Shown piece after piece: positions 53,062 through 64,000 of a DNA stretch of 64,000 bases (positions are counted from its first letter, which is position 1; each line of letters begins with the position of its first letter). A program made the position numbers and the translations under genes. The notes under the pieces were generated by a model, which saw only the letters and a list, made by a program, of their open reading frames with translations, made no database searches and had not been told where the DNA came from. The stretch covers positions 11,641,524-11,705,523 of the forward strand of contig NC_053115.1 in assembly GCF_010015445.1 (NCBI RefSeq), read 5' to 3'. Origin of the DNA: Perca fluviatilis (taxonomy: Eukaryota > Chordata > Actinopteri > Perciformes > Percidae).

Positions 53062-55380
53062 CTTAGGGGGTTGGAGAAGGAAAAAGAGAGGAGGAGAAGG
53101 AGGAGGAGTACAAGCTCTGGTACCAAGACCAAAGTCAGGATTTTCTCTTGTTTTATGCTCTTCTGTCAAGGAATAAGGGAGGACAGTTTTGAGGGACAGA
53201 GAGAGAAGGATAAAGGGAGGGGCAACAAAACTCCTAATTCGCTGTCCTGTTCTCAGCGTTGCAAGTCGTCATCAGGAACATCATCCACAGAGGCACGAGG
53301 TGGGAGCCCTGGAAGGCAGAAAGAGGGAGAAAAAAAAAAACACAGTGAGCGTCTAGGGAACATTTCCTATTGATTATGCATCAAGCAGGCAGAGACACAA
53401 ATTGCACAGCCAAAATTAGAAGAAAAAAAGTCAAGCTGACATTTGCCCCAGTGATAAATAAATAATATCAAATCAAGTCTGGAAGGCAAATGGGTGTCTG
53501 CATTTAATTATGAGTGAAGATAGCAGGGGGAGGCATGGGCCGATTATTAAAAGGCTCTGTATACATAACGGGAGTCTTGCTGGAATGAGTTATAGACTCA
53601 CAACATTGAACTCTTTAATATTTCATAACTTTTAACTTTGCCATGGTGGCTTTGGTTGAGGCATGCGTTTGAAAAGGAGCCAGTGGGTACCGTTAAATTG
53701 ACAGCAAACAATTTATAGCCAAGTTTGCTCGAAGGCTTTCCTGCCATGGTTTCAATGGTATCAACACACTATATACAGTAACCCCTTATTGTAATTACGC
53801 CTGCAGTTCTGGCAACTGTATCCAGGCATCAGGCTCCCATGGCAGTACAGCAGGTCGCAACACACACTGCCTTCCCTCAGGGAGCTACGATCACACAACA
53901 TACTATACATCAGGACAAATAGAACTTAAGCAGAGATAAATATAAAACTCCCTTGACTGAGATGTATGCTGAAAATTCAGCATGATTCTTCTTCTTCTTC
54001 TTTCCCCAAATAACACAACACTCATCCACACTCCACAGCCAATCCTGCCCTGTCTCTTCAAACATCAATCACAGTCCGTTTACTCAAAACATGCCGGTCT
54101 CTTGCTATTCAGTTCAGATAGACAATTGTACTGCATCGAAAAGGCCGACCTCATAGTTCTTTTGATATAGACCCCTCCGGTAAAAAAGTTGAACCTAGCT
54201 CAACTTCTGCTGCAACAAAATTATCCGACAACGTATTACAGTGGGAAATCAAATGTATTTAAGCAAACATAGCAGATAAAATACCTTACAATTTCACAGT
54301 TTTCCCTGAAATTGTCGAGTAACCTTTCACCTTATGATGACATATAGGGAAGATTCCAGATTGGCCCATCTGAGCTTACTTTATCTCAAAGGCAGAGTAG
54401 GATACCCAGGCTAGGGGAACTCATATTAATGTTAAAAACAAACTCATGAAGTGAATTTTTCATGCCATGGGACCTTTAACGTAGCCCAACACTGCCCACA
54501 TTTCAGTGCGTATGGCCCAACTTCCTTCCTCACTGCTGTCGTTTTCCTCTCATACCAGCTAATTCTGATAAATGAAGAGCCGGGTCTTGGCAAATATACA
54601 TTTACTTAGGTCTGCTTTCATTTATGAGCTTCTCCAGAATACACAAATATATTTCACACAGCACACACTGTACCCCACAGCTGGTATCTCTTGACAACCT
54701 GGGATGCAGACAACGGAGGCGGTATAATAAAGGGCAGGAGTGAAATAATTTATAGGATGGAAGTTTTTTTACGCGTAAAAGGACAGGGAGGAGGAGAAAA
54801 GGGGGAGTCAAAAGGGAGAGTATTTGCTCCTTTGGGCGTCCTCCAACGGCAATACAATGATGATGAGGAGCAGGGTTTGCCGGGCCTGTGCTGCTGCTTG
54901 ACAGGCCAATCATGTTCCTGCAATACTGGGACATCAGTTCTCCAGTAAACGCTGATTATGCAAAACAGGACGCAACTCTCCCATGGACCCCATGCTTCAA
55001 TTTCACCTTGACTATCAAAGTGTCTGCAAGAAGGGCTGTTTATGACCATGCCAAATCAGACAAGATGAGAGACACTATAGAGAGATGAGGAGGGTAGGAA
55101 AGGGGGGGGGGGGCTGATAAAGGAGGCAAAAACATAAAGATAGAGATAGAGGAAAATCAACAAAAAAATGACAGAGAGGGGAAAGGCGAAGAGCAATGTG
55201 GGGTTTTCCTTTCGTTTTCTCCTTATCTTGGTTTGCGCCTCCTGCTCTCCATGCGGTGAGCCACAGGACAAGGCTCTCCGTCTATCAATCACCAAGCATA
55301 CAGGTCAGCCAGTGTGGTCAGTTTACCAAGCACTGAGGGATGAATGGGTGGCTGTTTTAAAAACCATTTTTGTTTTAAAT

Positions 55381-55387
55381 ATATTTT

Positions 55388-55421
<34 letters not shown>

Positions 55422-55440
55422 TGTGTGTGTGTGTGTGTGT

Positions 55441-55497
<57 letters not shown>

Positions 55498-55517
55498 TTT
55501 GTGGGGGGGGGGGGGGA
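55381..55517. repeat. Poly-T / GT / poly-T / poly-G composite
   Basis: About 28 T, then about 70 bp of GT with TT interruptions, then about 20 T, then about 14 G. Confidence 0.93.
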
Positions 55518-58048
55518 GATGGAGAGAAAGAGAAACACTGAGGGAGAAAAATGCCCTTTTGGAAGTATTGAAAGAATTAAACACCTCAGTAAGAGGAGTC
55601 ATTAAATTGCACATCAATTTTAGTCGCCGCTGCTGCTGCAAATAGTGTGTGAGAGAGAAATGAAAGAGAGAGAGAGAGAGAGTGAGCAGGAGAGAAGAGA
55701 AATAGTAATTGGATGGTTTGTTTTTTTAAAAGGGGGAAATTGAGGAGAGAAAAAGCAAGATGAGGAAGAGGAGCAGAGCAAGAAAAAAGAAAAGACAAAG
55801 AAGGAGATAGAGGAGGAGAAACTGCACGGAGAGAAAGACAGAGAGAGGGAGCCAAACAAAAGGCAGTACTTCTGCTGCATTTTAAGTTAATCAGAGCTCT
55901 TCCTGCGCTTGAATCAAACACCAGGGGAGCCCCGGGGATTGAGCTACCTCAATGTGGTAACTGCAGACAGAAGGGCCTGAGCGCCGGTTATCAGATATAC
56001 CCTCACTCGCCACTCTGTGAGATTAAAACGACTCGACGCAGACAGCGGCCCCTTCGACATAAGCAGCCGCAATAAAGTGACGAGCCAGCCTATAAAAAAA
56101 AACTAATTTCTTGCTCAACGGTACAGTCGCGCCGCGTGACAAGAGCAGATGCCAATTTAAAAAGCGGTGGCACGTCGGCAGGCCGGCTGCCTCATTTGCC
56201 TTTGTCATTTCCAAGTGAGGGAAGTAGAATGAGGGAGCGGGCAAATGAGAGAGCCTGATAAAGAACGAATGAGACTGTGAAGAAAAAAAATCGTCCCTAC
56301 AGTAATTCCTCTTCATTTAGGCCAGCCACGGCTTGATGTAAGTGTGAATCGCACAACAAATTGCATCTGGGGGTCTCTGGCTGCTTGTTATCTATCCCGG
56401 TAATAAGACAATGGCATCACAACACACGTTAGTGAAGTAATGTCTTCACAAATGGGCCCCCAACTACCTCTTTATCAAATCCCTCCACTTCCACCCCGAC
56501 ATGGCAGAAATGCCCAACTGTTGAGGACATAGGCAATCACTTAGCTTCTTATATACGTTCCTCTTTTTTTTCTTAAATTCCTCCATTTTCTCTATACCTC
56601 CGTATCCCTCTAAACCCTCTTCAATTTCAATTTCCTCCAGAGCTAAAGTGAAATGGTGGGAAGACTGCTGAAACAAGGTTGTGAGCCATATCTGGCACCA
56701 TCAAGGAAAAACATGTCAATCATTTTTGGCTGGAGCGTGTCTGTGGCTTTGGGAATGGGCAGCCACCACATTGGGGGAGCCGAGGCCGTTATCACATCAG
56801 GGAAAAGCATTAGAGAGGACGGGCTTTAAGCGGCCAAGTTGATTGGATTTGATATCGGGACGCCCTATCAATTGACAGGACTGTACTGTGTCTCTATGGG
56901 CATTGGGAATTGAAATGAGGGATTGAAAGGGAGGGAGAAGACATAACAGAGGAGGAAAAACTTAGAAAGGAGGGGTCCTTCAGCCTTACTATATTTTGCT
57001 TATTTGGCTAAAGAGTTGCGGGAATCCTGAGAAGAGATCAGGCGGTGGTGTGTTCTCATGTACGTTTGTGAGGACATTTCAGAGGCTGGTCAGCTGTTGG
57101 TGACTCTTGTGAGCTGAGCTGGATCAACTCTCCCTCTTCTCCAAAGCAGATAAACCTGTCTGTTTAGATAATGGTCGCTCCTCAGCCCTAGAGCTGTGCT
57201 GATTTATTGCCGGTGGCATATCAATTACAGCACTCGCCACTGGAGGGGAGAAAGAGGAGGAGAAGGTGGCAAGAGAGGGATGCTGATGAGGAAAGAAGAA
57301 GAGCAGCACTCAGACAAATCCTCTACCCTCTGCACTGCATCACAACATGTGGGTCACATCTGGGATAAGAATACGAGGTGAGAGGGTGGAATTGAGGGTT
57401 TAAAGTAAGGGAGATGGATGTGTGAGAATAAGGGAATATGGCTATGAAAACTAATGCAAATTCTCAAGACACACAAAGTCTCATATATGCACAAAGTCAA
57501 TTACTGTAACCCAACCATAACATAATTTACAATTCGGAGTTCACTGAAAGCAATATGATTTAAAAGACACACACTGGGTGCACTTCAACCCACACACAAA
57601 CTGCATTTCTTCTCCTCTGTGCACAAAATAATGGTCTATATATACATACATACACACATAAGCGCGTGAAAAAAGATGCAAAAGAACACAAGGAATTATG
57701 CACATGCAAATCAAAACACATGTACAAAACCCACTCTATCTTAATCGCCCCCCCACCTCATCACTCTGCAGCCAACACACTCCAAAGATTGGAGATTGCC
57801 TAGGGGAGGAAAAAGAGATGGGTGAGGGGTGGGTAAAGGATTGAACAGCACGAAGAGGTGGCAGGAAGCGGGTGGTGTGGTGTGGTTGGTTAGAGAAGAG
57901 GTAAAATAGAAGGGGGCAAGCCATGAAGCCTTAATCCTCTCCCAGGGTCTGCCTAATCTCACCGCCACTATCTGCATATATGAAGAATGGATTACCATCC
58001 CCCGTCACACTGACGGATGGGTGGATTGAAGCAAAGGGATGGTTCTTA

Positions 58049-59101
58049 GGCCACGTCCACACGTACCAAAACAATCTTTTTTTTACCCGTCTTCCCTGGA
58101 TTCGAGAATAGTTGCGTCCAAACGAATCCATTTGTAAATGACTCAATACGCTACTTCATATGTCAGGCCTATAGGTGGCGCTGTTTCTGCTACAGAAATT
58201 CACCAAAAAACGGAGAAGAAGAGCATAGTCACTTCCACTTCCCATCATAACATGACCAGATTATAACGTTCTCTTAATACATCCGTGGACTATAAGAACT
58301 TTCACCACTGCTCATTTTATAAAGGCCGCCGCAAGAAAACGTGTATTTGTTTACATTGTATAATGTGCTGTTGGATTGCTTTTTATTTTGCAATTCTCTG
58401 CCAACGGACATGATTGCAGCGCACTAGATAGCAGCTAGCTAACGTTAGCGCGCTAACATCGGCAGTCAAACAAACATCAATGATCCATGAATGATGTCTT
58501 TTTGATAATCTACGGTTTTCTGGCTGTAGCCTTTCTACAATAAGCCGTGGTAAAAATTACTATAATCCGTTCAAGGAGTTGATAAGCAGACAGATTAGCT
58601 AGTTGCTAAATTGTCTACTTCCACTTTATAAACAACCATAGCAGCTAACGTTAGCTACGTCGCAGCTGTAGCGGTCAGCTACTTTAGCAATGTTTAACGT
58701 TGGCTAAATAACGTTAGCAATATATCTTGTGTAGAATCCAGGACCGGCAGGGCAGAGGGAAGTGTCAGGGAGCAGAGACAAAGTATTTAGATGAAGTGAG
58801 CTGGTTTGACCATGGAGATGGGATATGCTCGCTTAGCTTCGTGTGTGACCGGCGTGCACTAGCACAAGTGCGGTAAGAGGTCGAGGGGTGTGGCGATGAC
58901 ATCATCGATACGGGGTCATATCCGAATTCACCATCCATACGAAGCCAAACGAGAGCCGTTTTCAAATTTTTTCACCCTGAGACCAGGTTTCAAAAAAGTG
59001 CGTTTTCAGGCAGTGCGTTTACAGGATTCGTCTGGACGGTCGGCCCAAACGATGCAAAAAAAGTGCGTTTGCACAAAAAAACGTTTCCTGTGGACGGCCC
59101 C
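58049..59101. mobile_element. Non-autonomous TIR DNA transposon (about 1.05 kb)
   Basis: The left end is GGCCACGTCCACACGTA and the inverted right end is GGGGCCGTCCACAGGAAACG. Subterminal regions of both arms contain CGTTTG/CAAACG-type motifs (GTCCAAACGAATCC near 58107; GTGCGTTT repeats near 59000-59070). The interior has CTAGCTAACGTTAGC and further AACGTTAGC motifs. I recognise this as a common fish family, probably hAT-like, but see no clear target duplication. Confidence 0.65.
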
Positions 59102-59154
59102 TCAATCCCTGGACAGACAACACACTCACAGACAGACACATTCACAGACAGACT

Positions 59155-59183
59155 CACAGACAGACAGACAGACAGACAGACAA
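59155..59183. repeat. (CAGA)n tetranucleotide repeat
   Basis: About seven CAGA units, with more scattered copies from 59113. Confidence 0.93.
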
Positions 59184-60111
59184 AAGTCTGACTGAAGTTA
59201 TTGCAGGGTAGAGGATGTGGGTTGCTCTGCAAACTATGTTGGTGCTTTGAGCAACTACAATCTCAGGCCTGTGCTCAGACACACATCACTCTCCAGGTAG
59301 GCATGGTGCAGACTAGTCATTTGCAGCCTGGTTTAGCCCACCAGTGTGACAGATGTCAAGGAAGGCTAAGACCACCAATCTAAAGCTGAAACAGACAGTC
59401 CTACCAAAAACTCAAATCTCAACACCGCAACAAAGCAATCGGCTGAGGATTATCAGAGAATGTTCCACTGGAATATTATCAAAACATATATAAGGCCATT
59501 AGTCAATGTCCTGAGATTTTTGTTCATAAAGGTCGCTCCTTTTTAATAACTGAATTACAGCTGAATTACAGCAGAATACGTATTAATAACAGAGTATGGA
59601 TAGTATTTCTAGAGTGCCCTTGGGGGCAATATAACCAGAAACCGTTGGCCCAAGATCTGATATTAATTTTTGTGTCATTCCTTCATATCATTACTTTATT
59701 AACAAGAAAATTGACAAAAAGGCATTTAGTGATGAAAAAAAGAATATCCAAAATATGAGCTAGCACTTTTAAAGTGCCAAAATCAACTGTCCTTATATCG
59801 TGTTCAAGTCATCCATCAAGCCAAGACAAATTTCAGAGGAGGTAAGACCAATTTTCAAGAGGTCGGACAACAAAGCAGTATTATATATTGTGGTATCTTG
59901 TATCATTTCCTTCCTGCCTTGCCTGTGGGAACAAGCTGACTGGCAAGTCTTAAGGCGTATAAAAAGTCCTTATGAGTTCTGTTTTAGTGCCAACATAAAT
60001 CTGTTTAGCGGAGGACAAGCGCCGGTGCCCTTTTTCTGTGGCAGGTGGCCTGCCAAAACAAATGCCCTGTTCCAGAGTACAAAAGTAGCGTGTGCGTGTG
60101 TGCATGTCTGT

Positions 60112-60118
<7 letters not shown>

Positions 60119-60149
<31 letters not shown>
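60119..60149. repeat. (GT)n microsatellite
   Basis: Short GT array of about 15 units. Confidence 0.94.
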
Positions 60150-60151
<2 letters not shown>

Positions 60152-60761
60152 GAAAGTCAGGCACCCGAACAAGCCCCTTGTCTTTGAAGCATCTTGCTGG
60201 GCAGACTTTCAAGCCATCAGCCCAGCTGAAGTGATAAAACCTGATCTCGACCGGTCTAGCAGCTACCCTTGACGTGAAGGAGCTGAGAAAAAGCTACGGA
60301 GTAGAAACACCGGTCTCAGACATCGTCCTTGCTTTGTTCTACATCAGTTTTGCCCAAGTACGTTGACCAAAAATACTTTCTTTACAGCAGACTTTTTACA
60401 AGCTGTTCAGCTCTGTTCAATGCAATAATGGAATCCAGAGATCGTAAAATGTTTTTGAAAGTATCATGAGCCACAGGTTCATAAAACACATAATAATAAA
60501 CAATCCTTAAAGCATGAAAAACAGATTTAAAGACTTTACACCACCGCCTTTTGTGTTAGCCTGTTAATCTGTAATAATCTGAATTATGGCACTTATTTTC
60601 ACTGTCATGCTCCCATTTGTTTCCCAGGCTTGAATCAGTAGCCTGCACAAGGACAAGGGTAGAAACTGCCAGACAATCCACTCACACATTCAAGGGCTGA
60701 AGTGGCAATAAGTACAAGGACAACTGCTTATCTGACACCCAATGTGCCTTATGGATAACAG

Positions 60762-60762
<1 letters not shown>

Positions 60763-60858
<96 letters not shown>

Positions 60859-60872
60859 TGAGTGAGTGTGAG

Positions 60873-60905
<33 letters not shown>
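60763..60905. repeat. (GT)n - GAGT - (GA)n compound microsatellite
   Basis: About 94 bp of GT, then GAGT steps, then about 26 bp of GA. Confidence 0.97.
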
Positions 60906-61066
60906 CAGCTGCCACTCCTAGACAGTAGACAGACTGTGGGCACTACATCACACACATTCTTCCTCTCCTCATTCCCTGTGACAATAAACTCTCACACACT
61001 CTTGTGTTTTTGGAGGTAAATGGGATTATATGACGACAGGCATTACTTCAGACACGTGGTTGTATT

Positions 61067-61070
<4 letters not shown>

Positions 61071-61147
<77 letters not shown>
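61071..61147. repeat. (GT)n microsatellite
   Basis: Uninterrupted GT array of about 77 bp ending in GCGCACGCATATGCGC. Confidence 0.97.
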
Positions 61148-61149
<2 letters not shown>

Positions 61150-64000
61150 ACGCATATGCGCCCGTGCACTGAGGCTACAGTTGTTCCTGCTCTGCCTGCA
61201 TTTGTCGAAAATGACACAGAGGGAGGAGGAGGTGTGTCGTCTACGCTGTGTGTTTAAGATGAGGCCATAAGAGTATGGAACACCACACAAACATACACCA
61301 TAGCAACACTGATACCAGCTTCTGCAACTTGAACTCTGAACATGACCGCTGGCGATCTCACACTAAGTCCGCTCCAAACTGGCATGCAGAGGGAATGAGC
61401 TGAGAACAAACCTCAGAGTGGAATTCATCACCTCATCAAACAAACACACACCGTGTATATTTGTGTGTGAAAAGTAATCTGTTTTGTCTGACAGGTGTGT
61501 GTGTGTGCCCTACCTTATCCTTCAAATCTAATTTCACCTTACAAAGCTAGCCTTATGCTAGCATTCTGTGTCAAGTATAGAGTGAAACAGCCATTGTGTT
61601 TTGAACACTTTCTAAGCAGCTCGAGGTAGTTGGATAGTGAACGGCACCATCTCGGTGCTCTGAACAGTTTATGAATATTGTGTCTGAATTGGCTGGTGAA
61701 CAAACGCTTGAGCGCCCCAGGGTGTCTCCAAGGCATACAGCCCTCATCATTCCAGTGAAGAGCAGACAGACAGTATTTGTCTCTCTTTATATCTACCCCA
61801 ATCCTCTCACCTTTATTTCCTTCTCTCAGTTGTGCAAACACAGCTCACATATCTCTTTGTATCTCCTCTCGTCACATTTTCCACCTTTTATGCCTCCTAG
61901 CAGTGTAGAAACCCAAGTAAGAAACAAACTGTTCAAACACCACCATTTATGGCGACCACAACAAGCTAAAGGAGCAAACATTTTCGACACCCCACTTCCT
62001 CTCTCAGGGGTAAAATTCCTGGAAAAACAAAGGGCTTCAATTCAGCTGCAAAGACAGAATGAACCAGCCATCGCATAAAACCTGCCCACATTTTAAAAAG
62101 GGAACACGCAGACACACAAACCGACTGATGCAGGCACCGTCAGATTAGTGGTTTACTCTTAATCTCTCGCCTGTGTTTGTGCGACTGGGTCTTTCTTTTC
62201 ATGGCAAATCCTGTGCATGTGTGCGTGTGTGTGTGTGTGTGTAGGTGGGAGAGGTAGGCAATATGTAGGTCAAGGCCGCAATGGGCCCGATACAAGTCAC
62301 TAAGTAATGCATTTGTGCAGTTAGTTCAACGTTTCAATACTGGCTCACCAAAGCAATATCACACTGAGCCGGTACTATTGTCTGTAGCATAAAGCTAATG
62401 CTGTTTCTGTTTGACATGGCTTTAGGAAAACGACCGTGTTGACCGATCAAAGCCAGTGATGACATGCAACAGCAGGTTGTTAATGTAGCATGAAGTTATC
62501 CTCGATGCACAAGTACATAATATCCCCACGTTTCCAGAACAGCATTAAATCTTATATTTTAGAATGAAATTAACAAATATTTACTACCTTAAAATATTGC
62601 ACACTTAAGAAGAACACCTAGATTTTAGCTACATTCACATGTTATTATACCTGTTCTTCTTCATTTCTTCCATTCATAGCCTTGCTCAATGCAACACACT
62701 AGCTAAGGCTTTACTTGGTCTGGCATGACCAGTAGCTTATGGTGGAGAATGCTAGCTAATGTAGCATCCACATGTAATTAGCCTACTGTTACAAGGTGCA
62801 GTTTAATGTCAACAAACCTCAAGATAGCAATGGAGTGGTCTGTGTGTCTCAGTGACACACTGGGTACAATCTTGTAAGACAGCCAAGGCTTGGTTAAATA
62901 AACAAAGCTCTGTGAAATTGAGATGTGAGAGAACCTCACCCAGAAAAGAGACAGAGGCGTGGGAGAGACTCCCCCTCTTTACCTGCACTGTGATGGTTGG
63001 GTTCTGTTGGTCAAGGGGAACAGTCTGAGCATATTCAACAACTAAAATACAAAGTCACTAAACTAAACTAAACTAAACTGCACAGGTCAGGTCAGGTTAA
63101 GTACAATCATAAGACATAATGCAGATACTGTATGTGAAATGGGACACCCTGGTAAGCTATTTAAAGCTCGTGTAAAGGGGCCCAGACACTAGCAAATAAT
63201 ACAAAGATATTTTAGGAAACTACCCTGTGGAGTGTGAATGGTGCCGGGCACTCCTATTGCTATTTACAAACCCAGCAAGCATCTACATGCCCCCCCTCCT
63301 CCCCCCTCCATAACTTGAATCAACACTGAGCAATGCCAGTTACTCACAACAAAAGGTCAACCACAAACAACCTTGTGGTTTTCAACAGTCATGCATACCA
63401 CCAATCAAGTTGTGGTTTGAGCTTTCTAAGATGGTTGTACAGGTGATGCCATGAAACCACAGGTGAGGACAGGTTCAGTCAGTGGACTGACAGTGAAGTA
63501 GGACCCAAAATGGTAAACGGAGGATATCATTGAAGATTATCAACTGGCCAAAACATAGTCTTTATACTATATTTAAGACATATTGTGGTTGGTGACTGAC
63601 AAACTGATCAACTGATACTTCTTAACGGGCATATGTTGTAATCTCATGACGATATTTTTTTTATAAAACTTTAAAGTGCACTGAAATGATAAAATATGTC
63701 CTGTATAAGGGGTGTACATTATATAAATTACACCCATCCATTAATAGACCGTTTCGAGCTCTTTCTGTTACAACATAACCGGCTCATTCCTCCATAGTGC
63801 TGTTTAGATTCTCCCTGCTGAGTTCACTATAATGGAATGCAGCCCACTCTGCTCCAAACAGCCTATTACCAAACACTGCTGTCCTCAAATGCAACTCCCT
63901 CCTTCCTACTTTCTCTTCCTCACACCCTCTATTTATGAGCTTGACTGATCCTTGACACCCAGAGTGCTGGGGTTGGCTTGTGCTCCACTGCTTTGTAAAA

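Larger units (their letters stand above)
53062..64000 (-). other. Upstream intron or 5' flank of plexin-A1, no gene found
   Basis: No exon of plexin or any other gene is supported here. Contents are polypurine-rich DNA near 53070-53330 and 55640-55860, a T/GT/T/G composite at 55381-55517, a TIR element at 58049-59101, and GT arrays at 60119-60149, 60763-60905 and 61071-61147. The plexin promoter and any leader exon may lie in this interval or beyond base 64000. I saw no clear CpG-island promoter. Confidence 0.6.

Overview
This window is vertebrate, almost certainly acanthomorph teleost, nuclear DNA. The evidence is very long introns, dozens of long CA/GT and CT/GA dinucleotide arrays, and copies of interspersed repeats I recognise from percomorph fish genomes (hAT- and Harbinger-like MITEs, a tRNA-derived SINE). 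There is no bacterial-type gene organisation. Most open reading frames are translations of microsatellites (Val-Cys or Thr-His runs) and are not genes.

One gene can be supported: the 5' coding part of a class A plexin, best matched to plexin-A1 (plxna1; the a and b teleost copies cannot be told apart here), on the minus strand. Three coding exons are visible. The first (51857-53038 coding, splice acceptor at 53062/53061) carries the signal peptide and most of the sema domain. The second (35934-36116) and third (63-203) continue the sema domain. All junctions seen are phase 0 with consensus AG/GT sites. Together they encode 502 residues and stop before the PSI domain, which must lie beyond base 1. 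Any upstream exon lies within or beyond 53062-64000 and was not found.

Layout from right to left, in transcript order: 53062-64000 is upstream intron (or 5' flank) with a roughly 1.05 kb TIR element at 58049-59101. Next come coding exon 1, a 15.7 kb intron (36117-51856) with a fresh SINE, a hAT MITE with perfect target duplication, a ZBED/hAT transposase relic and other MITEs, then coding exon 2. A 35.7 kb intron (204-35933) follows, with most of the microsatellites and a Harbinger-like element, and then coding exon 3. By hand count, the longer simple-sequence arrays add up to about 3.2 kb, near 5% of the window.

I did not find an undescribed biological system. The points most worth a second look are the complementary UG/CA arrays around the 183-nt exon, two near-perfect hairpins, the dated or datable transposon insertions, and several repeat-free intron stretches that could be conserved regulatory DNA.
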